A stretch of DNA of 64,000 nucleotides from Neurospora intermedia (GCA_037102815.1 BTPP01000003.1:2418001-2482000), one strand, 5' to 3'. Positions 11,650 to 23,212 are shown, counted from the stretch's first letter. The notes: a model not told the origin generated them from the sequence alone. Program-made: numbers and translations.

Positions 11650-12721
11650 TCACTGAGCGCTGGGCAGGATCTCGACCGATTTGCGAACAGGGTCCAGGCC
11701 ACCCGCTCTAGCAACTGCGATCTCAATCTCCCAGCGGCCAAGGTGTCTAATGCGATCATTGTCCTCGGCCAAGCCCCCTATCTTGACGCTTGATGGCTCA
11801 AGAATAATGCGACTAGCTTCCTCGTGGCCAGAAACCAGGGCCTTGATCTGGTTGAGAATATCGCTGCTTGAGACGGAGCCAAAGATGGCTCTCCGGGCTT
11901 CGCCAGTGGAAGGAGTCTCGGGCGTAGACGCCGGCACATGCCTGGCAATTAGAGGCGAAATCTTGGGCTCCAGCGCGGGTTTCGGCTTTGAAATTGGAAT
12001 CGGCACAGGTTCGCGGTGGAAGGTGAGGGTGTTAGGAATCAGCTCGGATAGCAAGGCATGAGCAGTTTCGGGCTGTTTGTAGTTGCAGAGGTTAGCACCA
12101 GCCGCTCGCCATTGAACCAGAGACAAGCAGGGAGGCTGTGAAGAGGAGCGAGGGAGCGAGGGTGGTCATTATTACAGTAACGTCCGAAACGTTGACTTGG
12201 GAGATCTGGACTTCCGGGACTGGTTCTTCCGTCTTTTGCTCCTCAGGCTTGGGCCTAGTAGCGGCTTCAAGGGCGCTCAGAATGACGAAGGAGCGGTCGA
12301 CCTCGCCAATGGCGTCGCGTGTAAGACCGAGCTCTTGGAAGCGAGCAGGCGTCATGTACTCTGCCTTGTTCTTGGGGAACCACTCGTTGCGCATACGGCC
12401 GCGCTCAATGCGGAAAATAGCATCTGGATTGCAATCAAGTCACGGTTAGCTTACACGGTCCAGCAAGAGGGTTTCGCCCTTACGTTTGCGACCGAACTTT
12501 GGAATGTCCTCGAGCAGGCGGACAACCACGCCCTGGTCTTGAAGGCGCATCCGGTGTGACGCGGCTCGGGTCTGGATGTGGACAATGGGCCGGATCACCG
12601 GTACGGCACGCGCGCGGGGCTCGCCGTGCCTGGCGGCAGAGGTGCCAAAGGGTTGTGCAAGTCGGCGCAAGCATGCCAGGCACGTTGGCCACTTGCTCAG
12701 CGCAGATGCTGTCATTTTCAA
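11650..12721 (-). CDS. mrpl50: mitochondrial large ribosomal subunit protein bL9m (MRPL50 family), 302 aa, three exons
   Basis: Structural protein of the mitochondrial large ribosomal subunit, nuclear-encoded and imported. Exons on the minus strand are 12721-12484, 12423-12176 and 12072-11650 (909 nt with stop). Intron 1 (60 nt) has donor GTAAGG, branch CTAAC and acceptor CCAG; intron 2 (103 nt) has donor GTAATA, branch CTAAC and acceptor ACAG. The first about 55 residues are basic and hydroxylated, rich in R/A and nearly free of acidic residues, as in a mitochondrial presequence. The bL9 N-terminal motif follows (GVVVRLLEDIPKFGRK), and across the first junction comes HAIFRIERGRMRNEWFP, equivalent to the bacterial GxxxxVxxGxxRNxLxP segment. 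The C-terminal half, with SELIPNTLTFHREP, is the fungal extension. Start at 12721 is the first ATG in the frame. Convergent with atg11. Confidence 0.9.
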
Positions 12722-13520
12722 TTGTGGTTGACCGGCGTCGTCGGAGGAGCCGCGAGAAGATCGGAAGGCGGATTGGATAAGTCCGGCAATTGGTCGTGGG
12801 GTGCCGTCCGGGTTGCGGCCTGGCTACCTCTAGGCGCGATTGTGGCGCGAGACTGCGTGCGGTCTTCCAAATTTACCAAAAATTTCGGGGACGGAAGCCC
12901 ACGGCTGCGTGGCAGAGCTCCATGTCGGATGGGACCCTCGATGCGGGGGCAACCCCTAGAGCGGAACCCGGAGCTCAGGACGCCAAGACGGCTAAAACCC
13001 CGCCAGCTATGTACACAGTGTGAACCACCTAAAGTATTCGGAACAAATGCACATTCGACAGGTATGAAGCGACTATGTACTAGAAGGGAATTACCAAAGA
13101 GCCGTTAACGCTTCATATCATCATAGTGGATTTCATGCAGCATTGTATCCCGGGCGTGTCAAACTCCTCACCTAGCAACTATGTACAGTAGCTCGTCCCC
13201 GACATAAGAAGGTAGCTACCTATTGCATTGACATCTACTACGTATCATGGTCCGAACTGGTCGTAGTAAAGTGAATGAGGGTTAGGGCACTATGTACAAC
13301 TCTTCCTCCCCTCTGTAGTGTATTGGCATATATACAGTTTTATCATTACCCGTGCCACGGCCCCAACTTTTTGGGACTCGCCAGACGCGCACCAGCTAAC
13401 TAGTATGATCGTTAGCTCGAGACCTCAGGGCAACTTCCCAGGGCGTTTTCGAGCTGTGAATAGTACAGGTATTACTTGGGGGTTGTTGGGCGGCTTGGTT
13501 GGACGGGAGCCTTTTGTCAA
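12722..13520. other. intergenic, bL9m upstream region
   Basis: About 0.8 kb with the bL9m promoter at its left. Composition is GC-balanced up to about 13,510 and then falls sharply at the edge of the inverted-repeat element. Plus-strand open frames here are antisense to the gene or lack any motif. Confidence 0.6.
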
Positions 13521-14028
13521 AAAATATTTTGGGATAAACTTCTAAGTTGGGACATCTGAAATATTAGCGTATACTATAGAAAACTGTTAGTGAAAAGATA
13601 CAATAGCAAAAACAATACCTATCATTTTTCTAAAATTCCAAGAAAATTTCTAGTAATAAGAGTAATGATAAAAGAGTTGGTCCTCGAATTTTGAGAAAAT
13701 TATCTCTTGATTTGGAGGAGCAATAATCTTGAACTTTATTAGTATTTACTAAACAGCGAGCATTGTCACTTCGAGTCGCACTAGAGTATGGAATTGTATG
13801 TAGTAAAAAGCGTTTGCAATTGAATTTTCTCCCCTACGACTAGGCCAAATCTAATTCAACTTCGAGAGTCTCTTCCTTTATAACCCTTCTTTCTTCTTGA
13901 ATTTTTATAGATTTTTAGAAAAATGGTTAGTATCATTTTTGTTGTTGCATCTTCTCACAAACAGTTTTCTGTAGTGCAGCCTGATAGTTCAGATGTCCCA
14001 AATTAAAAGTCTGTCCCAGAATAAAATT
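13521..14028. mobile_element. MITE-like element with about 40 bp terminal inverted repeats
   Basis: A perfect 14 bp inverted pair, TTGGGACATCTGAA at 13547-13560 and its complement at 13988-14001, sits inside longer imperfect inverted ends (about 13521-13560 and 13988-14028). The outer parts still align: TTTTGGGATAAACTT against TTCTGGGACAGACTT. The roughly 430 bp between them is AT-rich and has no coding capacity. This is the architecture of a non-autonomous DNA transposon; the superfamily is not certain, and I could not fix the target duplication. The AT-richness compared with both flanks suggests it has been hit by RIP or belongs to an AT-rich family. Confidence 0.6.
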
Positions 14029-14480
14029 TCCCCCTCTTATATGAGAGGGGGTTGAGGAAAGGTTCCACCACCAAACCGCACCACAACCCCCAAGTATTCT
14101 TTTTCCAAGTTGAAACACGCCGTAATCTTTTTGACGCCTCTCGGATCCATACCTAGGGTAACCATTCATTCGGTCCTTGAAGGTTTAGGAGAAAATAATC
14201 ATCTCCTCTAGTATGTTAGGAGTGGGAACTTGCCTATCAAATTAATAGACAAGCACAGCACTAGATTGCATGTACCATTTTAACATGTAAAGTCACGCCA
14301 TCATTTCAAGTACAGCTACTGACTCTTCTATGGTATCCGGAAGGTCAACACGGAGAGCACAAAGGCTATAGAAGACTTCTGTTACAGGAAAGAGCCTGCT
14401 TATACAAGTGAACCACCACCTCCCAGCTGCTGATCGGCAAGACCTCGTTTCCACGACACCAACTTCCGTGTCAGCGCACA
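14029..14480. other. short intergenic stretch with hairpin
   Basis: Just outside the MITE-like element lies a hairpin, CCCCCTCT with AGAGGGGG across a 6 base loop at about 14030-14052. The rest, to the end of the acetyltransferase gene, shows nothing recognisable and presumably includes that gene's 3' untranslated region. Confidence 0.5.
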
Positions 14481-15942
14481 TTACGGCAACCTTTGACCAT
14501 GCGCTGGACCGCCTTGGTTCATCCAGAGCTGCAAATCGTGTGCTACACCTTCGACAAGTTCTGACTCGATGATACCTTCCTGCCAACTTAGCGTAATGCT
14601 TATGGGACCCCCTACAACACCCGAGACGCTAGCACAGAGAGCCGGCCCCGCGACTATGGCGCACTGCGACATTACAGACCGTACTATCTGCCACTTTGAA
14701 CCGGTTTCTCGGTCTGCATTGGCAGTGTTTTCCGGACTGCCATGCAGCGATCCAATGTTGGACACTTCGAATGTGTGCTCCCGCGGCTTGTTCACCTTGT
14801 TGAGCCAGAAACCGCGCCAGTTGGCAATCCAGCGAAGCATACTTACCATGTCATCTTGAGGAATGGTCTCGACCCGGTCCTTGAGTTCCTGACGCAAGGT
14901 TTGAGCAAGGCTCCAAATCTTCTCTCCACTTGCTTGCTCCCGCAGCCCCGAGACACGAGAAGAGTTGAAACTGTGCGACGCCGAAGTGACCAGTACTCCA
15001 AAGACTTCGGCGGGATCAGCCACATGAAATCCAGATTGAATAAAGGGGCGCAAGTCTACAGGAGTGCAGCTCTGAAATGACGTGGCTGCCTCTGCTGTTA
15101 AGCGTCGAGCCAGAGATGTGAGAATTAGCACATGAAGTAAAGGGGTGAGTGTGGTGCCATTCGCCCTGCAATTGGCAAGAAGCAGTGACACAGCTTTTGC
15201 AGGGATGGTAACCAGACGGAGTCTGGTTTGGTAAGGGTCAGGCCTGATCGGTGCGCCCGCCCAAGGAAGGTCGGTCGCTGGTTTGCAGAGCCAGCCTGAG
15301 ACGAATTCGTTCCACAACGTGCCGGCGAGGAACCTCCAAGACGTGGTAAATTTGACGAGCTCTTCCTGAGGTGGCGAAATTTGCCCATGAGGCCTGCTGG
15401 GCATCCGTAAAACGTGGTCCTCTAGGCACGAGGGGCGGACTAGTGGCTTATTCAATTCGTCCAAGAGACTGGCCTGAAAAATGGCTGTGCTCCTTCCATC
15501 AGCGAGAGAGTGGTGGATGGCAAGCACAATATCGAGTATCAGCCTGTCCTCAAGTTGTGACGGCCGAGGATCATAAACGGCAAGCACCTTCCAGGGCGGT
15601 CGGAACCCGACGTCAGGCCACAATCGGTTGTGTTGGGCTTCTAACATATGGAGTAGGTGTGAGTCGCGAGCATGAAAATCAAGTTCGGCACGCAGCTCCA
15701 CACATTCCAAGTGGTAAGAAAGATCCAGAGAGGACACCGAGGCAAAGTAAGGGCGAGATGCTTCATCGCCAGTGATTGCCACACTCAACCGGGGCAACCG
15801 GAGGACCAGATTTGCGACTGCAGCCTCCAATACGTCGGGAACACTCTTGCCTTGGAGGACAGACCATGGAACAGCATAGCGACAAGTGTTGGCCAGGCAC
15901 CGATAGAAGCCCAACGCGTGCCTTGAGGACGAATACACTTCA
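14481..15942 (-). CDS. alcohol acetyltransferase-like (AATase/condensation-fold) enzyme, 5' exon missing, at least 486 aa
   Basis: Acyl-CoA dependent O-acetyltransferase fold (chloramphenicol acetyltransferase/condensation superfamily, fungal AATase family), expected to acetylate an alcohol or related secondary-metabolite substrate. The defining HHxxxDG catalytic motif is present as HHSLADG at about residues 142-148 of the visible frame. The N-terminus reads VYSSSRHALGFYRC, like the family signature that follows the usual RxLGxLE opening. The C-terminal half keeps the channel/bridging region (TFEVSNIGSL, VVGGPISITLSWQEG). There is no ATG in frame upstream of this start before a stop. A CAG acceptor at 15945-15943 with a CTAAT branch site about 35 bases further upstream indicates that the frame begins as an exon at 15942. 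The first exon, which should encode the start and a residue such as L before EVYSSS, was not identified with confidence. The long clean frame argues that the gene is alive despite lying next to the RIP-mutated block. Substrate unknown. Confidence 0.8.
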
Positions 15943-17500
15943 CTGAGAACAGCGCCGGAATATAACCGTAACGATTAGCCTTGGGGTAAGCTTGTCAAGA
16001 GGGGAAGGGGTGAACAACGGGTTGGGAGACTGAGAGGGGGCTCGGGTTTAGGAAGTAGGACTGGCCAATGCAGGGAGCGGACGGAGGTGGTTGAGATGGC
16101 GCAGTGCATACAGACGGGAAGCACAGGGCTGAAAGGCCATCCGATGATGGAGGACCTTCCACATCCTTACGCGGAGTTGCCCTGGCCACCACCAGAGACC
16201 GACGGAATGAGGGGAAGCGGAATAGGTAGATGTGGCAGAGGAGGCGGAAGTGGTATGGATGGGTTGAGATATATTGAAGACATACCACGGCCCAAGTGGC
16301 CGGATCGGCTGAGGGATGCTCGTCATCCGCAGGCGCTAACAACAAGGTACCACGTGTGGAAGGACACTCCAGTGGTAAGATCAACACTTCGTCGTGTGGG
16401 ATTATGCGGTAGTGTGGGGTAGTGAGCGGTAGATTTCGGTTGTGGGGAGGTAAAGAGGTAGGCTCAAAAACTGTTCGATGATTACTCGCTTGGTACGTGG
16501 AAGCTATGAATGTAGGGATAGTCATGCGGAAAATAGACAAACCGGCTGTGAAACCGCCAGGCTGTCAAATCATGAGCGAATCTACCGTTCAACTCACGCG
16601 GCGTTCTCTGACTGGTGTCTCAGTGTCCCTTGTCGTCATCATTCATTGAGCCTGATGAGATGCTGCCGATAGCCTCATTAGTGGTCGATAGGAACGGTAA
16701 AAATGGCATTCTTTCATTTCCCTTACGATACAGAGTCTGACTGACCGTACAGGGACCGTGCTCAAGTCCGTGCACCACTCCCTCCTTAGCCGCTCCTTAG
16801 CTATTGCGCTAAGCTTGTGCACCCTGACAAGGAAAAAGGTAGTCACGTTTGAGATCACGTGCGGTCAGTGATGGCATTTTTTCATTACCCTGACGGTAAA
16901 TTTCGTAACTGACACTAGTGCTTTCTGATCAGTCGACCCCTAAGCCTCATGAATTGCTGATTGCATTTGGTGTATGCAAGTTAAGTTAGGTTGAAGACCG
17001 GGGGCCCGGGCCGGGGACGGGGCTCTTGACGGGACGGCGGGAGTGGAAACATTACCTCTACCGTAGTGTACATAGTATGTACAGTTCAATACTGGTTTGA
17101 TTGTTAACGTGGGACTTCTTCCGACTTTGAATAGGGGAGAAATGTGTGATCTAAATTAAGTGATTGGTCTGAATCGTTAAAAAGCTAGGGTAGAGACAGG
17201 GCTTCGGAACAGCCTCCTCAATGTTCCAAAGACAATACCTGAAATAGTCTCTCAAAACAGGCGTTCTCAAAAGAGAAGATTAGAAAAGGGAAGGGGGGGG
17301 GGGCGGGAGGGAGCGCCAAGCTTTAATGTGGGTCTAATTTTTTTGGAAGCTCTTTTGATTCACTGGAGAGGCAGGCTGAGTGAATGAGATTAACCTGAAA
17401 GGGAAATACTTCCAGTACTTTACCAGAGCTTGTATTGCTAAAGTCTACTAAACTAAACCTAAGAAGGAAAAGTATAAATCGAAGTATTATATAGTAATAG
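15943..17500. other. intergenic transition zone into the AT-rich block
   Basis: This should contain the missing first exon and promoter of the acetyltransferase gene near 15,980-16,500. The remainder has no recognised gene; open frames on both strands at 15,995-16,540 overlap each other and have no motif. Short G runs (17,288-17,302) and a gtacatagtatgtac inverted repeat (17,066-17,083) are the only structures seen. GC content falls steadily from about 17.1 kb and collapses after 17.4 kb. Confidence 0.5.
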
Positions 17501-17502
17501 TT

Positions 17503-18902
17503 AAAAAATACTGTCCCCCCCACCCCTATATATTTATATTACCTACCCGCCTCGCTACTTTTTCTAAGTCTTTTTTTTCTTCAACCCTTTATGATTCTGC
17601 TAATTCCCAGTCAAAATAGCTAATCTTAATAGCCATTTAACCAGAAATACTCAGACTTCAAAAGGGTACCAGAAAGATTTAACTAAGCTAGAATACGCGG
17701 CCATCATTGCCTCGCGAAATACAGGGGTTTTACAATGCTAATTGGTAGCCGATTTCGATTGTAGTATTAAAACTATTACTTAAATCTCAAATCGCTTTTA
17801 AAACTACCAAACCCTTAAAGCCCTTCCTGGAAGGGGTAGAAAGGAGAAGTTAATACTGGCAAAAAAGTAATATATTCGCCAAATAATTAAAAGGAACCCT
17901 AGAATAAATTGGAGAGCTCTTATTAATAATAGCGGTGTTATTATTACTAAAAATACTATCCGGAAGATTTTAAATAAGGATTATCTTTGCAAATAGGTTT
18001 TAATAAAGAGGATTCATCTTTCTAAGGCTGATGCTAAAAATTTTTTTAAATATACTAAGGAATTCCACTGTTAAGGAAGTATTTTATTAGAAGTAAGCCT
18101 TCCTTTTTCTTAGATTATTTTTACTTTATATTAATTAAAATATTAATAAAACTACTTTAATGAATATTCCGTTCAAAATACCCCTAACTAACCTAATAAT
18201 TAGGTATTTCGACGGCCTTAAAATAAATATAAACCCAAATTAATTATTTTTAAAACTTATATTAAATTTTCTATTACTTTAATAATTTGAGGATAATTTA
18301 GAAGGGTAGGCGGTCGACCTTTATTATTATAAACCGTAATATAATTTCACTAAAGTATAAGTATATTTTTAATTCTTATACCAATATTTTAAATAAAGGA
18401 TTAGCGCCTTATTATTATCCAGGAAGCTTCTTTCTCCAAAATAACGCTAGAATCTATACTTTAAGGGCAACTAAGGATTAGTTGGAGAGTTACAGCATCT
18501 AGTTTATAGCACATCCAGTATACAGTCCGGATTTCAACCCAACCGAATACGTCTAGAATAGAATGAAGAGGATATTAAGAAAGGAATTCCTAGAACTCTA
18601 TTTATTAATAGAAAATAAAGTAACTAAACGCCGAATTAGAGAGGTACTTATAGATATCTAGTATCATATCCCTCAACCGTTTATTGATAGCTTAATTAAT
18701 TCAATACCCAAGCGCCTAAAGGCGGTTAGAAGGAATAAAAGCTAGTATACTAGGTATTAAATTAAACTTCTACCTTTCTATTACAATTAAAATTATTAAG
18801 AAGTATCTAATTTCGGTAGCAGAATACACTATAGAAGGATAGCGATAAATGCAGTGCATTAGGTATATAGGGGGGGGGGGGGGGGGGGAATAGTATTTTT
18901 TG
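17503..18902 (+). mobile_element. Tc1/mariner DNA transposon relic
   Basis: About 1.4 kb bounded by inverted ends: AAAAAATACTGTCCCCCC at 17503-17520 and the complementary GGGGGGAATAGTATTTTTT ending at 18902, with further matching sequence inside (CCCCTATATA on both). Between them the plus strand carries decayed transposase signal: a helix-turn-helix region at about 17,600-18,050, an NNARIYT motif near 18,430-18,460 corresponding to the family's QDNAxIHT, and SPDFNPTEYV at about 18,521-18,555, the hallmark SPDLNPIE(H/N)VW block. In the second motif the catalytic Asp is Asn, and stop codons are frequent, so it cannot make transposase. The right end contains an 18 G run that may have expanded after insertion. 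The G-to-A and C-to-T direction of the changes fits RIP. Confidence 0.8.
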
Positions 18903-19365
18903 ACTATGAGTTTACTAATAATTAAACTAGGGTTAGAGTGTATATTATTTACTACCTTACAATCTAACCTTGGTTTGTTTATTAGCTTAGTACAAAAAAT
19001 ACTCATTTCTATTCTCAAACTAATAGAATAAAAAAGTATCCAGATTTCAAGCAGATAGGGGCTACTATCTTATATCTTTTTAGTCTTTTAAAGCCTAAAA
19101 AGCTAGTAGGGAGAGGTATATAAAGATAGAGAGAGAGGTATAAGAGGGCTTCTGTAGCGTTTTTACTCTAGTTATTGCCTTATAATACTTCAAACAGAGG
19201 TCAGTTTCTGTCTTTGGAGGCCAATAAGAGCTCCAAATTTCTCCTATTTAATTTATAGCCAAAGGATCAAGCTACCAAATAAATTAATATTAAAATATAC
19301 TCTATAGTCTAATTAATTCACTCTACTAGTTATAATAATCTATGCGTTTCTTAATGTATTGTACG
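18903..19365. other. spacer between the Tc1 relic and the retroelement stack
   Basis: AT-rich and without coding signal. It holds a short hairpin (CTTTTTAG with CTAAAAAG, about 19,074-19,100) and a GATA/GAGA purine run near 19,115-19,142. No element was recognised. Confidence 0.5.
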
Positions 19366-19650
19366 TGTTATGGCGCTGGCAGGCACTTGGTGCCATGACC
19401 GCACGTAACAGGCTGACCGATTGACCCGACAAAGCAGTCGTGCCTTATCTAACCGCTTTATCTATTAACTAGGGCGGTTAGACTCGGTAGTACCGTATAT
19501 ACGGTATTTAGACCGTACAATTCGCGTCGGCCTTCGGCTACTTCCTCTTTTCTACTCTTTAGCTTTATTAATTTATTTAAATCGGCTTCTTTAGCCCAGC
19601 CTTACCTATACCTAAAATCGTATTATTATACTTTAATAAAACTAACTACT
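19366..19650 (+). repeat. probable 5' LTR of outer Gypsy element E3
   Basis: Begins TGTTATGGCGCTGG after flank gtacg, and is richer in GC than its surroundings. It is followed by decayed gag-like sequence read on the plus strand. The partner LTR is not in the window, so both the identity as an LTR and its right end (about 19,650) are estimates. An internal GGCACttgGTGCC hairpin lies near 19,380-19,392. Confidence 0.5.
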
Positions 19651-20212
19651 ATAACGGGGATGTTATAAAATATTCTAACCCGATAAATCCTACTACGTAC
19701 GTATTCCGTAGTATAGCGAGACTCGTATATATTCCGATTTCAACCCGACGATTTCAATAAATTTACTCCGTTGTATATAAATTATATACCCCCCAACTCT
19801 ATTAATATAGCGCGCTCTCCTCTTAATAAAAAGAAGGGCTAGCCTAAGATTATACCCCCTTCGTACGACGATAGCGATTCTTATAAAGATTCCTATTACA
19901 AAGACGTTGAAAATAAATCTAACCCCAACGGTCTTACTAGCGACTACTAATCGCTTCCCTCCGAAATTCCTAAAAATAATAATTAAAAAGGGAAGTAATT
20001 ATATTAATCTCCGGGCGCCTAATTTTATAATGTATATTTCGTCGATAATACTTAGTTTATCCTATATTATTATTATAATTAAAATAATAAGATATAAACC
20101 TATTACGCCTTTTTAGAAGTAATAGCCGCTATTTCTATTATACTTACCCCCGGTATTAAGAGCGTTAGGACTACTATACTAGGTAAAGAAAATAATAATA
20201 TCGGTTCCGTAC

Positions 20213-20552
20213 TGTTAGGAACGTAGGCGAAAGGTAGGCTGAGGTGACTACGGTCGTGGCCATACGTAGGGGACGGTAAGTTAGGGGTCAATCCAAAGAT
20301 GTATTGATAGCTACCGACTATAATAAACTACGCTTCGTTAAACCTCTTTTATACTTATATAAATTCTATTCATCCGCTAATAAGCGTTATAAAGTCCCGT
20401 ACTAGTCTAGCGCCCCGACGTAGTACCGGATTATCCTTCCCGCGAGCCCGACCTAATATAAGCGTTACTATTATTAATCTACTACTTCGGCCGGCGGAGC
20501 GGAATAACGACCGTTAGAGTACTTTAGTACGTAGATTCTTTACTTCCTAATA
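20213..20552 (-). repeat. E4 LTR (3' LTR of the minus-strand element)
   Basis: Starts TGTTAGGAACGTAGG and ends CCTAATA, 340 bp, pairing with the copy at 29,208-29,547. Differences between the two are transitions. Flanked outside by cgtac. Confidence 0.9.
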
Positions 20553-20782
20553 TAACCCCCCCCTTTATAAATTCTATCTTTAGAACCTCCGTAATTCGTA
20601 GTAAATCCCGGTTAAATAGCGGAGGGCGTCGGTATTGTACTATTATAGCGTTATTGGGCTATATTGTTAGTAAGGGTACAATATTTTTATTTACCGGTTT
20701 AGCGAATTATTACTTATAACGGTCGCCGATACTATATTCCGGATATTATAGCCGCTCCTCTATCTACGAACCACCTACTAGG

Positions 20783-21190
20783 ATATCGGTATTGTAATAT
20801 TTATTCTTATAAATTCTAAATACGGACGTAAAGCCGCCCATTAGAAAGTCGGTATTATAATATCTATTCTTATAAACTCTAAATATAACCGCTAGAATAT
20901 TGGTATTGTAATATCTATTCTTATAAATTCCAAATACAGCCATTAGAATATTAATATTGTAATATCTATTCTTATAAGCTCTAAATACAAATATAAAACC
21001 GCCCGTTAGAAGATCGGTATTGTAATATCTATTTTTATAAATTCTAAATACAGATACGAAGCCGCTTACTAAAAAATCGGTATTATAATATCTATCCTTA
21101 TAAGTTCTAATACAGCGAGCTACCTACTAAAATATTAGTATTATAATATTTATTCTCGCAAATTCTAAATACGGATACAAAATTGGTATA
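20783..21190. repeat. minisatellite, about seven copies of a 51-63 bp unit
   Basis: Repeats of a unit built around GGTATTGTAATATCTATTC then TATAAATTCTAAATAC. Copies begin at about 20,785, 20,848, 20,900, 20,951, 21,014, 21,076 and 21,135, with a partial copy at the end. Spacing alternates between about 51 and 63 bp, i.e. two versions of the unit that differ by an internal 11-12 bp segment. It lies within E4 between its integrase region and 3' LTR. Confidence 0.85.
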
Positions 21191-22368
21191 AGATTTAAAG
21201 AATTAATTAGATTCCCGACCGTTACTACGATTAGTACCCTATAGGCGTACGAAATAGTAAATATTATTTCGTTTAATAACGAATACTATACTAAATTTAA
21301 AGGTATTAATAAATACCTTAGAATACTATTATAATTATATTCTATAGTTCTTTTCGTAGTCTATTCTCTATTATTTATATCGAATTTATTATTATACTTA
21401 CTATTACTTTAAAAATATTAATACTATTATCCCCTAGAGTTTCTTTCGCCGGACGCTTTCTATTATTCGTACCTACTATAATTTACTATAATACTTAAAT
21501 ATAATCCCCCTCCTTATAAATTCCGTCCTTAGGACTTTCGTCCCTTTCCTTCGCTTCTTATAACTTTAAATATTATTTTTACTATAAACCCCCTTACTTA
21601 TATTATACCTTCCTAATTATTTTTCCGTTATCCTCGCTTTATCTTCTATATTATTCCCTTATTTTAATAGTATAACTCTTAATTATTATCCTTACTCTCC
21701 TTACTATAATCCGAATTATATACTTTCCTACTTTCGTCCTTCTCTCCTATCTCTTTATAACTGCCCTACTACCTAATTATCTTATTCTTCCCCTTTTAAT
21801 TATTATTTTCATTTTATTTTCCTATTTATTCTTTTTTACTATTTATATAATTATTTAATAGTTCTTCTACTTTATATTATATTATATTCGTCTATTTAGA
21901 ATTATACTTACTTACTTCAATTTATATTCGTATAAGGACCTCCTCCTTCGTTTATATAATATCCCTTCTACCTACCCTCTTTACTTCTCCTCTTCTTCTT
22001 CTTCTTATTTTTACCTTTACTATTATATTCGCCCTTCCCTCGCCTACGCCCGTCCCCCCTATAAATATATATTTCGCTACTATATATTTATATATTAACC
22101 CCTACCTTCCTAAAACGCCTAATTAATATATTTATTTCCCTTCTCTATTTTCCTTTTTCTACCCTATCCTCCCCTTCCTCTCGCTTTATACCTATTACTA
22201 ACTTTCGCTCGGCTATTCTCTTTCTCGTTTTCTAATAATATCTATCCCCTTACCTACCTAGGATATAGTATTACTTTTATTTAAACGTTCGCGAGTGCCC
22301 TAGCTTTGAATTTACGCGAAGCTCTTGAAAAGATTGGCCAGAATACCTGCCAAACCAAAGGTACGTTT

Positions 22369-22370
<2 letters not shown>

Positions 22371-22452
<82 letters not shown>
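22371..22452. repeat. uninterrupted 82 T homopolymer
   Basis: Continuous T run, preceded by about 90 bp (22,280-22,370) that keep TG and CA dinucleotides, unlike the sequence around them. It lies inside E4. Length should be treated as approximate because such runs mis-sequence. Confidence 0.9.
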
Positions 22453-23212
22453 CACTTCGCTAATATCTTTTTCTTCCAAAATTCAACGAAACATCACAGT
22501 ATTCACTATTACTGCGCCGCTATATATTTAAGGTCTTTTATAGTATTTGCAATTTACGGAACGCTATATAGGATATAATAATTAAGATTATACACTTTAC
22601 TAATATTAATAGCCCCCTACTTACCCCCCTCCTATAATAGTTGTAACGTTCCGTAGCAGCGTTTTAGGCGGCTATATAAATACATTTAATTAATAATAAT
22701 CTCTCTATAATATTACTTAGAATGTTTTATATTTCTAATTTTATTTATAAAGGTTACTCGAAATTAGGCTATTATAATATTAGTAATATTAATACTAATA
22801 CCAATTTAATAGCCCCCGCTAGCTCCCCTATATATATTTTTATATTAAATACTCCTACCCGTATTCCCCCCTCCCCTAATTGCAATTATAACCCCTAATA
22901 TTAATTAATAAATAGGAAATTAGTATTACTAAATAGAAAATTAGACGAATTATTAGAATTCGTACGGAAGGATTATAAATAGATAGTATAAAATAATATC
23001 CACAAATATTATTAATAAACACGGTAACGTACAGGAATATTTCTCTTAAAGTCGTAGGTTCCAATTTTATATCGATAATAGTGGACGCTACCAAGGATTT
23101 TTTAATTAGGATAATAATAAATAATATAAATTATACTCTTTCTAACGTTTTATTAATTTTCTGTAAAAAATTTAAACTACCTCCCCTCCCTATTTTTCGT
23201 CCCGTTTAACGT

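Noticed and set aside
13260-13290. TTAGGG near 13,278 as telomere trace
   Set aside because: A single copy, not an array.
16087-16422. 111-codon plus-strand open frame
   Set aside because: It overlaps the expected 5' exon and promoter of the acetyltransferase gene on the other strand, and shows no motif.
18770-19018. 82-codon minus-strand open frame at the end of the Tc1 relic
   Set aside because: It spans the G18 tract (giving a proline run) and the inverted end. No motif.
20783-21190. Regularly spaced repeats as a CRISPR-like array
   Set aside because: The repeats are contiguous minisatellite units inside a retroelement of a fungal genome, with no unique spacers.
22306-22578. Open frame with a long polyphenylalanine run
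   Set aside because: It is simply translation of the 82 T homopolymer.
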